NCBI RefSeq assembly: GCF_002234675.1 | Contig: NC_019864.2 | Span: 17,766,082 to 17,830,081, forward strand | Reading direction: 5' to 3' | DNA: 64,000 nucleotides | Source of the DNA: Oryzias latipes | Taxonomy: Eukaryota; Chordata; Actinopteri; Beloniformes; Adrianichthyidae | Shown: one piece after another, positions 1-33,601 of the stretch | Position numbering within the stretch: position 1 is the stretch's first letter | Layout of the letters: each line of letters begins with the position of its first letter | Notes under the pieces: model-generated | What the model saw: the letters and a program-made list of their open reading frames with translations, nothing else | What the model was told of the DNA's origin: nothing | Database searches by the model: none | Translations under genes and position numbers: made by a program

Positions 1-98
1 CGAACATGATAGTGACACTTACTTAAGATGAGCAGATTTCCCACTGTTGAGGTTTGTGACATCATTCAAGTCATTGTCTGTTTTTGTTTTTGACCCAG

Positions 99-12226
<12,128 letters not shown>

Positions 12227-14204
12227 AACTATGGGGTCAGTAAACCTGCACTCGGGACAGAGGAACACCTACATCTCTGGAGGGGCGGAGGGCAGCCTTA
12301 CCCCAGCCACAAACCCTGCTTCTTTCATCCATCTCTTTCAGGCAGACAGTTTGGACCAGCAGGATGTTTACCCCAAAACACTTTGCCTTCCCTCCAAAAA
12401 CTCTTCCTTGTTTACCCACAAGCCTTTTTTTCTTTCTTTTGCTTTCAGATTTCAGACTTTTTACTTCATTTCAGGTATTATTTTTTCAAATTACAATAAA
12501 AAGGAACTGAATTTTTTTTACACAAAAATAACTTTTGCAACAAAAGAATACTGTCTTTAATGTTATTATTATTAATATTTATTACTTTTGAACTGCAATG
12601 GCATAAGAGAATGAGAGGCGTCAACTAAAGGGAAATTAAGGAAGTTGATGCATTTTTATGAAAGGGAAATGAGGTTTTGTGAGCGTCAGAGGAATAGCTG
12701 CTAAGAAAGAGTCAAAAGGTTGCAATGTCTTCTAAATCCAAGAAAAGAGCAGGCTAACGTTTTTAGAAAAAGAACAAAAAAATGCAACAAGAACTAGATA
12801 GATAGGGTTTGTGAAACTGGACACAGATAGGGTGAAATCTCTTTTGAAAGAATATGATAACTGTTTAGGCTTTTCTGGTTTTTAAAGACATCTCAACATC
12901 AATGTAGTGATAAAAAGGTTAAACTTAGACATCAAAATAGTTCTTTATTTTCTAAAGATTCAGTGAAGTAGTGTGTGATGAATAAAGAAGAGCTGGTGGC
13001 CATCAAAAATTAACTGACACCTATAGATAATAGCCTAAATAGATGTGCAATGCTGGTATGATTATATTTACTTTAAATGTGCTCATTGCTTCATGTTTTT
13101 TTTTCTATCAAGCTTATTTAATTAGTTTTGAAATTCAATGAATTTCAAAAATTTGTACGAATGAAGAGTTTGATCTATTTTTGGTTTAATATCAACCTCT
13201 TCAGTTTATGTATCATACTGTATGATCCATTTTAAGTACTGCTAGAATAAGAGTAATGATGTACTTTTGTACAAATTAGTTTGTTTCCTAATATATATAT
13301 TGCAAGTTTTTCATGTATATTTTAACAGAAGGGAAATATTATTTTGTTATGGAAGACTAAACATTTTACCTTTTTTAGCGTGTTGTTTCAAGAGAAGTCG
13401 GAAGAATTTCTGAAAGTGGGGGCTTTTATTCAGATCCACTCAGAAGTGATCCATATCCCATCGACATCAGCTTTAAGTCAGCCTTTGCTCTATTTGCTGC
13501 AGTCAATGATCATTTAAATGTAAAATTCCATTAGATAAAGTACTGATCAATCAAAACTGGTCTAAAAGCAATTTAAAAACAAATTTTGTTACTTGAAGTC
13601 AAGACGAAGCTGACCCACAAAAGCCCACTAACAGAATAACATGTACTTGACAACATAACCGGATTTGTATAAAAAACATGTTTAATTAGTGAATCAATTA
13701 AAAATGGTCCTATAAAGAAAATGTCAAACTTAAGCTTGTGAGGTTTATAATGTGCTTTCATCACTTTATTTACCGGTATGTATTTTTCAGATTAAAAAAT
13801 GGCATTGGTTCCACATTTATATAAAATGATATCTCACATTTTGTTTATATTGTTTAATTTCCAAAGCAATAAGGGTCATGGCTGTTGGATTCTGGGTAAA
13901 GTCCTCTTTTGTTATTTTTTCATTTTTTGTATTGCATTTACATCCTGCAGGTAGTGCAGGTATATCTTCTGGTGTGTTTGTGAGTAGGAATGGAAAGAAG
14001 ATGCAAAGCAGAACAGGATGAAATTGGGAAAGCTTTACAAAATAATAGAAAAAAGAAAAGAAAAAAAAAAAGCACTGAAAGCTGTGGTTCTGAAAAACAG
14101 TTTGGGGATAGGGTTGACAGAATTTAATACCTGTTCAGTTTGTTCTCATGTTCATCATTTTTGCTTGAAGTGCACCCATCAGCAGCTGCTCCACCAAAGG
14201 CATG

Positions 14205-14400
14205 ATAGTCTAACAGTGGTCTCCAAACCTGGTCTGCAGTCCTACCCCCCCCCCCCCCCCCCTCCCAGCTGTTCTCCCTGCACATTAGCTGGATTAATTT
14301 ATTTCAGGCTGACTGAACACATTTTTACCAGGTATATTTTAGCAACTAGGGTGAGTAGAGCTGGAAAACAAGCAGGACAGAAGCTTTTCAAGTTTAGACT
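14205..14400. repeat. Repeat fragment with a long C homopolymer
   Basis: An uninterrupted run of about 20 C starts near 14246. It is flanked by CAGTGGTCTCCAAACCTGG and by CAGCTGTTCTCCCTGCAC, wording I associate with common fish interspersed repeats. The 137-codon frame over it (14018-14431) is low-complexity and not credible as a gene. Confidence 0.45.
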
Positions 14401-14443
14401 GCTGGTCTATAACAGATCCATGTCTGTCTAATTTGTTTATGTA

Positions 14444-14650
14444 ACCCTTGTGCTATCCTAGGCACTTTAACATTGGGAGTTGGGCCATCTAGACCCACTA
14501 GACAGTGCTCTGAACCTTTTTTCTTCAATGATTTGTGATCTTCACTGGTGTCCATGGATTGCATGAAATCTTTCCACCTTTATCCACCTTTGTCATGGTA
14601 GGGAGAACACGTCAAAGTAAGGGTGGGGTCATTTAAGATAGCACAAGGGT
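14444..14650. mobile_element. MITE with TA duplication in the frmd5 3' UTR
   Basis: The left end ACCCTTGTGCTATC and the right end GATAGCACAAGGGT are exact inverted repeats (14 bp), flanked on both sides by TA. The 207-bp interior has no coding potential. This looks like a non-autonomous DNA transposon of a TA-targeting superfamily; I cannot assign it further. Confidence 0.75.
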
Positions 14651-16170
14651 TAATCATCTCCAGCATTCATTTCTGCAGTAAAAAACAAACAAAAAAACTG
14701 AAATTAGAAAACGAAGTTGGAAATTCTTAATCTCACTTGTAGGTAATTTTTCTATATGAAATGTTTGATGTCCTTTAGTAAATAGTCGCAAGGATCTAGG
14801 TTAATTTCTTTAAAAAAGCCGCAGAGTGGCTAGGTTGACTTAATTTGTGTTCACATCAAAGATTCAAACTTGAAACATCTCTGTGGCTTCAAGTTTGCTG
14901 CATCAGGCCACCAGGGCTTGAGGCGTGAAGCAAGTCTGTAAATGTGTCCGTTTTTTTTTTTTTTTCTTTTTCATGCCATTTATTTGATTATGTAGCTTTG
15001 GTGGTGGTCTCTCAGCACAACAATGTTTTTTAGAATATGAAGGCAGCATTATTCAAGGAGCAATAACCAGCTGCAAAGAAACTTTACAAATGTGTGTAAA
15101 GGTCAAGAAATAAACAGGGTTTCTAAGTCAGATGTTGTTCTAGTAACACAATTATCAGAGTTCTACTGTGAGGATTCTTATGATCTGACCACTTAGTTGT
15201 TGTTTCATTCAGAATAAGAATTTAATTTAAAACCTCTTTACATGGTTTTTTTTTAAAATGTTTTCCATCATTAATTGACCGATAGCTCCCTGTGACTGGA
15301 TCCTGTCTTACCAGAACCTAATCCATCTCTGAGGGTTTAGAGAAGACTGTAGTGTCTTTGGAAAAACTTGTCATTTTTAATCACACAGCTGTGCAACCAT
15401 CTGCAATAAACTTTGATCAACGTGATTTGTACAGCAAAGCAGCTTATTTGTACTTGAAAAGGCTCAACTTTTCAAATACGTTGCATGCTGGGAAATAAGA
15501 GTGTGCTCGGACATTTGATGTGACATTAAGACTGCAACAGAGACGTCAGCTTCTCCCCACAAGACAGCACCTTTTAATGAGGTCTTGGGTTATTGTATTT
15601 TTTCTTATTTGCCCTTCAATAGTCTCAGAAGTGTTATCTAGAGCTAAGATTGTGTTTTATTTAGATCATTAGAAAATACGATCAGCTTTGGTGTTTTCTA
15701 CTCAATCAATGCAAAATGCTCACAGCACAAAAGGGGGATGAAAACCATCAAATGTGTCGGCTCTTTGCTCCTCTCTAACCCCCCCCTCACAAAGCTGTAT
15801 ACATATCAACTTGTATACGAGTCTGGTCATGTTTACTGTAGTCTGCCTTTAGTCCTCTGGTTTGGATGTCTTTTTAATGACAATTTACATTTATTTACCA
15901 AAAGGAATCAACGTGCCAAATCCAGTTCTTGTCCACTTTGACCCATTCCGAGCCCATGTCGTACTGTAGGAATCCTTCTGTACAAGTCAGTATAAAGCAT
16001 TGTTTCTAATAGTCCCATGTAACTGTTGACAGTAAAGAAAATGGTTCAAACTTGAAATAAAGGACGTTTAAAAAATGGGTTAAAGAATTTGATGGTTTTT
16101 TTTGTGAGCACACAAATATTTGTCCATGTAAAGAATGTAAAGATGAGTGAGTCATGGGTAATATTTTATC

Positions 16171-16176
16171 TTTATT
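16171..16176 (-). promoter_or_regulatory. Candidate blm poly(A) signal
   Basis: TTTATT on the + strand is AATAAA on the - strand, 131 bp beyond the blm stop codon. It is the first canonical signal downstream, so blm would have a short 3' UTR. Confidence 0.5.
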
Positions 16177-16306
16177 ACAAAATACAAGTTTCACAATTTA
16201 CAGTGGTCCCTACATTTGTACAGACAGTTTACATTAATCAACAGGAAACACAAAAACACACGAGTGGAAAATCGGATGAATGACTTGGTTCAGCAGCACT
16301 GCGTGA

Positions 16307-25801
<9,495 letters not shown>

Positions 25802-26100
25802 TGTTGTTGGCAAAGTAAGTAAGCGAGTAGCGAGTCTTAGCTAACTAGAAGTCTGTACTGTGCTCAAAAATAGCCTCCCGAACATTTGAGAAAATGAGAA
25901 CGTTTGCGGGTTTTCCGCTCCTCCGTTAAGCCTTAAGCTAATAAAAAAATAATTAATGATAACAGGTTTTAGCTGTGAACTAAACAAAAAGGTTCTGTGG
26001 CAAGAGTCAACCCAAACACCAGATTTTGCGCCCGTTCAAGAAGCACGCTCTCAATTGGCCAGCTTTGAGCGGGGAAGGGATTTCTGGGAAATGAAGTCTA
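25802..26100 (-). promoter_or_regulatory. blm 5' UTR / promoter region
   Basis: This region is immediately upstream of the blm ATG. I see no clear TATA box. Two E2F-like words are visible on the + strand, TTTGCGGG (25903-25910) and TTTTGCGCCC (26024-26033). An ATTGG (inverted CCAAT) lies near 26054. This would fit a cell-cycle-regulated repair gene, but all motif calls are by eye. Confidence 0.4.
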
Positions 26101-27280
26101 ATAAAAATAAATAGGCAGCTTCTACGGAAACTATAAAGGCTCAAAATGCCTCAACGTTCCCCGAGAACGTAATAAATAAACACTTCAGAGGGCAATTTGA
26201 TAATTTATTTGGTGTGACAAGTCAGGTGAAAATCACACCATTACTTATTGAAAAGTTTGAACATTTTAATAAATAATTCTACACATGTAGCGATCTACAG
26301 TCTGAGAACTGGGAAAACACAATTTATGTTGTAAAATGATGTAGAATGCAGTCCCAGTATATAAATAATTGATTTAAAACCCGCAAGGTTATATCTTTAT
26401 TCAAAAGACTTTTTTAAATTACTTAAGAACAATTTAGGCCAACTTAAAAACTGTAAAAAAAATGTAAATTGTGTGCAGTAAATATGAGCAGTAATGACTG
26501 CTTTTGTACGGAACTTTTACCCTGTAGATAAGATTATGTGGAGTAAAGTACAAAAAACTGAGGAAAAGAAGAAACAACACTATTGAAAATTTTGTTTTTC
26601 AAACATTTTATTCACATGATAAAAATGTTTTCATTCATTGTTTTTTTATCCATATAAAAAAAAAGTTTCAGATGCAGGGAAATTATTTGAGGAATTTCTT
26701 CCCCTTGACTTTAGCTTTTGTTTACATTTCTATTGGAAAAAATATAATTTGTTCACATTTAAACCTAAAATCTACAGAAGTGTTACATATAAAAAATTAG
26801 GAAGTGAAAAATCCATTAGACAAGTCTAATATTGATCAAATATAAATGAAAATGTTGATGCTAAGAACAGCCTTTCAAAGACCTTTGTGCAATTTTGTGC
26901 AGTTTGTAAAATGTATAACATCCTTCCTTTTTTTTAAAGAATAAGTTCTTAGGTTTTGACTTTTTTTTAGTGGTGATCAGCCCATTTGAAAACATTTCAC
27001 CGATTTAATGTAATGCAGTTTCTGAAATAAACTATGAATAGACAATAAAATCAAAGTAACTTTACTTTTATTCAAACTCACGTTTCCTTTTGATCTTTTT
27101 CATTTGTTTTATTATACTTAAGTAGTATAAAATTAACAATATAGTTATATATGATTCCATTTTAGTGCAGAATTTCTTGTGTAAAAAATAATATACAAAT
27201 AGGGACTGAACACACATAAAATTGATTTTACCTTTTAAAAACTTTAAAGGAATTCTACTAATTACAGTTAAAGAAAAAAG
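26101..27280. other. AT-rich spacer between blm and ctsh, including the ctsh 3' UTR
   Basis: No coding sequence or recognisable repeat was seen. Nearest the ctsh stop, a candidate - strand AATAAA is at 27067-27072 (TTTATT on +). A second possible one lies near 26607. The remainder is unremarkable AT-rich DNA. Confidence 0.5.
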
Positions 27281-30200
27281 TCAAACCACAGGAAAAGAGG
27301 CACAGGCAGCAAGGCCACACATGTTCTTCCCACGTTCAATGAGAAAGTATCTGTAAGAGAAAATGATCATTAATACTGATTTGAAGTTTTATTAACATAT
27401 AGTATTAAAGTAGAACTATTACCCATCCATGCCCCATTTAGACCCCCAGGAGTTCTTTACAATCCAGTACGGAGTACCATTCTCTTGTCCATAGCCCACA
27501 GCGAGCACAGCATGGTTTACCTTGTCTGCAGTGCTGTGGCATTCAGTGCTAAAGATAGAAAGAGAAGACATGACTGGTGGGGTGAGGAACAAGTAACTTA
27601 ACTCCCATCATTAACAACCGAACTGGGGGCATTTGATGGAACATAAAATATCAAATTACAAAGAGGAATGTAACTAAAAAGAAACTGTGAAATAAAGATG
27701 TGTTCACAACAGGAAAGTCTGTTCACCTCTCTGATCTGGAGCAAGAGGAGATTTTATTTTTCTCCTCTTGTTCCTTTGGCTCATGGAGGTTTTGTGCGCT
27801 GCATTGGTTGTTGGGAAATTTCTCCTTTTGTTTGACATAAAGTTCTACTAACCATTTTGAATTTCAAGATCAGCTTTTTCAAAGTTTGAGCGAGTTGAGA
27901 CCACCTCTTCAGACAGATCTCAGTCTGCTTGTTTGCTCTAGATGAGTTTACCTCAGTGCATTCACAACTGCACTTGGTCCAAACTAATATGGGAAACAAA
28001 CTCAGGTCCTTTTTTACCGATTTATATGATGTCTGTGTGAATACATTTAAATCAGTTCATGCTTTTGGCAGCGGTGATCTGCTGTACAGTTTGGATTTTC
28101 TGGTAAAATTAACCCAGTTATATTATTCTTGGTTGCTTAGGTAACTGTGTGCTCAAAGAATTGTTGATTTTTTTTTTCAGACTTTTGGTTTCATCAAATT
28201 AACTGTTAAAAATAAAAAAGAAGTATGATTTTGTTTTTTAATTGTCAATGAACATTTAGTAACAGTTTCAATCATTTGTATTCACAACCTATAGTGGACA
28301 TGCCTGCACTTTTGTTTTAATAGCAATCTATTGTACATCTACATGTTGAAAAATGTTGACCTGCAAGCACAAACGTGGTTTTGTCTCACCTGGTGTATAC
28401 ACCCTGATGGTAATTCATGAAGTCTGAGGTTACTTCGAACGCAAAGCTGACAGGATTGTGAGTGGCGACGGCGTCCACCATCCCCATCTCATCATACTAA
28501 GAGAGACAGCAATGCATTGTTACTACTGTTGTTCAGACACGAAAAACCCTAAATGAAAAACAACTCACCGCTGTGACGTTCACCACTTCTTTCACAAAAG
28601 CAGCCGCCAATGATGGTTTATACATACATTTATCTTCCTAATGTAGTAAAAACATGAAGTCAGATGTAGCTTTTTTTATGTAACTGAATAAACTTTCACC
28701 TCATGCTGCAGGACGGCTGATGACTTACCATGGCTGTGTAGGGGTAGTCCTGCTCCGTCATTAGTCCTTTGTTGTACATTATGTATTCAAATGCTTGACT
28801 GGGAAGACCCCTGAAAGAAAAATTAGGATTTGGTTTAAAATTCAGTTTGATCAACAGCAACAGTTATAGGAAAACTTTAAAGGGCCTATTCCATGCTGTT
28901 CTTAAACCTTTCTATAGTAAAAAATATCCACGTATATGATAATTCAACTTTATTCAAATTCAACTTTTTTGTATTGCAGTTCTCCTGCCACCTAGCATTT
29001 CAAAGTGCTTCCCATAATAAAATAGATAATAGTAAGATAAAATTAGTAGTTAAAATAGCAAACATAGTAAAAATAATAACATAAAATATTATAAATAAAA
29101 ACAGATAAAAACCCAACACATACACGTATCCCACAAGTACAATCAAAATAAATTGAATTAATTGTTAATAAAATGTAGTAAAATACATATAATACTATAA
29201 AACTACAAAAAGGCTTTGCTAAAAGATAAGTTTCAAGTTTTTTTCTTAAAAATCTCCAGAGTGTATGAAGCCCTCACCTCCTCAGGCAGGCTGTTCCACA
29301 GGCGAGGCCCACAGTGGTGAAATGAGGCCTCGCCGTGGGTGTTACTTCTGACTTTTGGGACTACCAGCAAACCTGCACCTGCGGATCTGAGGGCTCTGGG
29401 AGGGTCACAAACTGAAAGTAAATCTGATAAAAAATATGGGGCCAGTTCCATTTAAACTTTTATACCAGCACTGGCTTTGGAGAGAAAAAGTCTCACTCTG
29501 GCAATATTTCTAGGATGATAAAATGCGGTCTTTGTAACCTGGTTTGTGTGTGCTTCAAAGGTAAGATCTGCATCTAAAATTACAACGAGGTTTCTGACTT
29601 TACTGCACACATTCAGATTAAAAATTGATAAAGATTTGACCCGTTCTCTCTCAGCTTCAGGACCAACAATTAAAATCTCTGCTTTGTCTTGATTAAGCTT
29701 TAAAAAGTTCTCTCCCATCCACGTTTCAATATCTAAAATGCAACTTAGGAGGTAATCAATGGGTCCCAAGTCATCAGGAGACACAGCCACAAATAACTGG
29801 GTGTCATCAGCATAACTAATGTACAAGGATATCCTTTTGGACATAAAAGAACAAATTTGAATGAAATATTAGTTGATTTGAGTTCTTTTCCAATCTGGAA
29901 GTAAGAAGACTCGATCAGTGAGGCACAGGCTTTTGCTGGATGTGCAAATTGTTTATATAACATGAAAGCGTTTTTTGCCAAACACCGCTAGCCCAGCATA
30001 GAAAGTAAGCGTTTGTGTTAGCCTGGGCGAGAACCGGTTTGTGTTCTTGGGTTGGGAGGGGTTGGTGCTCAGATCGCAGATTTTAGAGGAATACATAGAA
30101 ATGTTTGAATGGAACAAAATACAGCTTTGGGGTTGTTTATAGTTAGGAATTAACATTATAATGCACTTACAAGCTCAAAAATTTTGATTTTGCATGGTAC

Positions 30201-31857
30201 AGGCCCTTTAAAAGAGGAAGGAAAATGTTGAATCACCCGTTACATCCATGATTGTTGAAATCTTGGGCACAGTCGACCAGCTGTTGTTCTGACTGTTTTA
30301 AGATCAAGAATGGTATAAAGACAGCAGTCAGTATATCTATTTTGGTCACTTTGGCATGAAGTGTTTTAAAATTAAATTTGTCACCAATGATAAGAGCTTT
30401 CCTGTGGCGATTGCTGTGACAGATTCCAGACAACCAGTGGTGGAAAAAGTCCAACAGCTACCACAAGCTCCCTTTAATACAAAATACAAACAAAAACAAA
30501 CATAAAGATCATTATAGAACAAATTTTAAGTCAGTAAAATGTCACGACTTAAGATGTAAAAGGAAAAATTGCAAGCACAGAATTAAATATTGCATAGACA
30601 GCCAATAATTGTCAGCAAACACATAACTTAAGTCATGTTTACTCAGCGATTTTAGGGCAAATGTAAGTAAAACAGAACAGGTAAAACAATAGGACAAATA
30701 ATGGTGAATAATTAATGCAGTAAAGACCAACGCTGAGCAGTACCAGCTAGACCTGTTCCTGACCTGCTTGCGGAAGTTGTTCTTGTAAAAAACAAAAACA
30801 AAAAAAACTGTATTATAAACTTAGATTAAAAGGCTTTGTATGAAAAAAGTAAAAATCCATGTTCAAAGCAGATCTTTGTCTCCAAGTTTGCTTAGGTTTA
30901 TCTCCAACCCTTGTCTCCATGATACGTCACAAGACAAGACCTTTGAGATCATTAAAATGTAGATGTTTGTGTTTAGTATCACCTGATTCTTAACTGGTGT
31001 TATGTAGTTTCCCTTCTTTCTCCAGTCTATGGAGTCTGGGTATGGCCCTTTGCTGCTGAGGTGGTTTCCACTGGTGGCTGAGCAGTTCTGTAAAATAAAA
31101 AAGAAGGAACAGCACCGTCAATGCAAGAAAACGTTTTGACTAGTAAACAACTGACTTCAGGTCAAAAATATCTCTTTCTGTCAGCAGCTTCCTGCACAGC
31201 TGGCATACCTGCGGCTCAGACCAGAGGAAAGCTTTGCGGAACTCGGTAAATGTCATGTCTGAAAACTGATTCAGTGCCACTGTGAAAAGAAATGACAAAT
31301 TACTTTTGTACTGTTCTTTAGAAAAAAAAAAATAGCATAAACCAGAGTTCGTACTTGTGAATGAATGATTTCCTTCATTGTGTTTGTCTATCAACTTCTT
31401 GTTCTCAGTGAAAATCTGCAGTCTCTGGTGGTATTCCATCATGCTGTACTCCTTCTTGTGCTGCACAGAATACTTCTCATTTTTAAATCATGGTTTAATT
31501 CAACTAGTATTTAAAAGCTAAAAAACGCAGTTTGAAAAAAAAAAATCATGAAACAATTCTGTAAAATTCAGCTGGATTTTACGCACATGTTGCATAAAAC
31601 GTAATAAAAAAGCAAACACACCCACCTGCGTCATCCAGAACTTAAACTGGACCTCATCTGCAAATAATTAAAAATAATTCATGTTTAATTTGTACCGATT
31701 ATTATTGACTATGAGGGGAAAGGGAGCAACAAACTAAGGATTGTGAAAGTGAAACTTTGATGCAGCTCGAAATCTGACACGAACAGTTCTTACCGTGTTC
31801 GGAAGCACCCATGGCTGAAGTTATGAGCGGCAGAGCCAGAAGCCACAAACCCGTCAT
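27281..31857 (-). CDS. ctsh: Cathepsin H, lysosomal papain-family cysteine protease (complete, 12 exons)
   Basis: Exons 5'->3': 31857-31794, 31657-31626, 31460-31355, 31279-31209, 31087-30983, 30471-30385, 30292-30237, 28810-28729, 28637-28569, 28496-28390, 27548-27423, 27350-27281 (975 nt, 324 aa). All introns are GT-AG. The N-terminus ([17 protein letters not shown]) is a signal peptide. The I29 propeptide follows ([24 protein letters not shown]). The sequence EPQNCSAT matches the cathepsin H mini-chain as I know it from mammals; this octapeptide is what turns the enzyme into an aminopeptidase. Catalytic residues are in place: Gln126 and Cys132 in QGACGSCW, His272 in VNHAV and Asn292 in [21 protein letters not shown] is also diagnostic. 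The human protein is 335 aa. It degrades proteins from the N-terminus in lysosomes. Exon 7-8 spacing is enlarged by a mobile element (28881-30207). Confidence 0.96.
28881..30207. mobile_element. TTAA-flanked TIR element in a ctsh intron, with a LINE nested inside
   Basis: The ends AGGGCCTATTCCATGC and GCATGGTACAGGCCCT are imperfect inverted repeats, each bordered by TTAA (28877-28880 and 30208-30211). This TTAA duplication is typical of piggyBac or Kolobok elements. The interior contains a LINE fragment and no transposase frame I can recognise, so it is probably non-autonomous. Confidence 0.6.
28940..29860 (-). mobile_element. L2/Rex-like LINE reverse-transcriptase 3' fragment
   Basis: The - strand translation reads SYADDTQLF (the catalytic YADD box) near 29820. 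It continues with a span typical of the thumb region ([19 protein letters not shown]) and ends with [18 protein letters not shown] near 29260-29330. A-rich tail-like DNA follows at 28940-29220. Two frames are needed, so the copy is broken. The order of motifs is that of L2/CR1-clade ORF2. Confidence 0.85.
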
Positions 31858-31878
31858 GTTTGGTGGAGAAACGTGAAT

Positions 31879-31970
31879 GGAAGGTGGAGAGAAACAGGCG
31901 CGCGGAACTCGGTCCGCTTCAGAGAAGTGTTTTTAAAGGTAACCTGAGAGCTTAGTGACGTCACTTTTAC
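31879..31970 (-). promoter_or_regulatory. ctsh core promoter: CRE and TATA-like box
   Basis: Reading toward the gene on the - strand, a full palindromic cAMP-response element TGACGTCA lies at 31956-31963. A TTTAAA TATA-like box follows at 31932-31937, about 75 bp upstream of the ATG. The spacing fits a focused promoter. CREB/ATF responsiveness is an inference from the motif. A partial copy of this block lies at 33799-33850. Confidence 0.55.
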
Positions 31971-32164
31971 CGTACGAAACAGGAACGAATCGGGACAGTG
32001 AATTTGAGCCACGGTGGAGGGGGGGAAGCGTTTGCATATTTTAAAAATTAACCACCAGAAGTGAAATAAAACTGTTCATTCAAATTAGTCCTTGACAAAA
32101 CAAAGAAAAGCTTAAAGGTCTGCTCTCAGATTTTTTTTGGCTCTTGTTCTTTATCTTTCTTTTT

Positions 32165-33498
32165 TACGACGGAGTTTTAGGGCCACGGTGAGGAAAAAAA
32201 ATTCTGCCCAACATGACGAGATTAAAGTCGTCATGTCGACTTTAATCTCGTCATGACGAGAAAAAACTCGACACAAAGTTTCGAGAAAAAACTCGTCCTG
32301 TCGAGATAAAAGTCGAAATAAAGTTTCGAGATTAAAGTCGCAATGTTGCGCGCGAGAGAAAAAAACTCGTAAATTTACGAGATTATTGTGGAAGTGAGCA
32401 GCACGCAGAGCAGCAGGTGATCGCCGTGCAGCAGCAGAGCAGACCGACTAAACTTTGTTGAACAGGTGAGCTGAATGTTAATTGATAACGTTCCAAATGT
32501 CTGGAGGCTCATTTGATTGATTCACAAGTTATTAAAGTTTTATTTATTGATGGTTGGTTTGCAGGATCACTGCAGCCCGATGAAGCCATGATCGGGTGTC
32601 CCTGCAGCTGTTTGCTTGAATCCTTTCTTCCTCCACCAGAGACCAGATCTCTATGTTTGTGTGATGCTTCTGTCTGAGGAGGAGAAGCACTTTTTGCCTT
32701 TATCAACGTTGTAATGCTAATATAACAGACTATTTTCATTCATCTTTGTTTTTTAATGATCAAACGGGTCGCTTCATCTGCAGGAGGGGGCGTATGTGAC
32801 ACTGTTTACTTCCGCATGGGTGATCGGATGACAGGTTCATGACGTAATGTGACAGATGAACTTCAGGTTATGTGAATGAAAAGGAGAATAAAGGCTGCAG
32901 CGATCCTCTACACCCAATCGTGTCTCTGAGCTCCTTATTTTACAGATGAAACTCCGCTTTACTGACACCGAACCCCGGAAAGACGGCTACAGGGAAAATA
33001 ATTTCATTTTGAGTCGCCAAAAGGCTCAAAATCTCTTTGTTTTAAACCTATAATCCTGAAATAAAGCTTCACAAAAGGCTCCACATATTTCATCTTCAAG
33101 CTAGGCTCCGATAAACAGACAACTTCGGTGTTTTCTCCTTGTTAATCAATGAACTTTTTCCCGTAAATTTACGAGTTTTTATCTCCTAATAAAATTACTT
33201 TTTTTTGGTGGCCATTAAACTCTGTCGTAAACTCTGAAGTACAAAGCCACTAGCTCTCTAACAATAGCCATAACACTGAATATTCCTGAAAGACTCAGCT
33301 TCACTGCTCTCGCGCAACATTGCGACTTTAATCTCGAAACTTTATTTCGACTTTTATCTCGACACGACGAGTTTTTTCTCGAAACTTTGTGTCGAGTTTT
33401 TTCTCGTCATGACGAGATTAAAGTCGACATGACGACTTTAATCTCGTCACGTTGGCCAGAATTTTTTTTCCTCACCGTGGCCCTAAAACTCCGTCGTA
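32165..33498. mobile_element. 1.33-kb long-TIR DNA element upstream of ctsh
   Basis: The left end (32165-32355) and right end (33307-33498) are near-identical inverted repeats of about 190 bp, starting TACGACGGAGTTTTAGGGCC. Each is built from reiterated, self-complementary words such as GACGAGATTAAAGTCG. TA flanks or begins the repeats. The interior has no transposase frame. It includes a GC-rich part (about 32390-32470), an AATAAA near 32887 and CCCAATCGTGTCTCTGAGCT, which may be a second insertion of LTR type. Superfamily not assigned. Confidence 0.75.
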
Positions 33499-33601
33499 CT
33501 TTTTAAATGTACCCCCATCCCTGAAATTTTTAGTTCGACCAATACCAAAGCTAAAACTGTACATGATGCTTTACAGACTGACAAAGAGCTTACCATATGT
33601 A

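Larger units (their letters stand above)
12227..16080 (+). other. Probable frmd5 3' UTR
   Basis: This AT-rich stretch has no supportable coding sequence and follows the frmd5 stop. AATAAA signals occur at 12495-12500 (early) and in CTTGAAATAAAGG at 16056-16061 (late); others lie between. The late site would give a 3' UTR of about 3.85 kb. The stretch includes a 207-bp MITE (14444-14650) and a C-homopolymer repeat (near 14250). Where the transcript ends is an inference. Confidence 0.5.

Noticed and set aside
14018..14431. 137-codon + strand frame
   Set aside because: It spans a long C homopolymer and A-rich DNA in the frmd5 3' UTR. Composition is low-complexity and nothing resembles a protein family.
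32381..33000. Possible solo LTR inside the long-TIR element
   Set aside because: An AATAAA and LTR-like 3' wording are present, but I could not define TG...CA ends with a target duplication, so it is only mentioned as a possibility.
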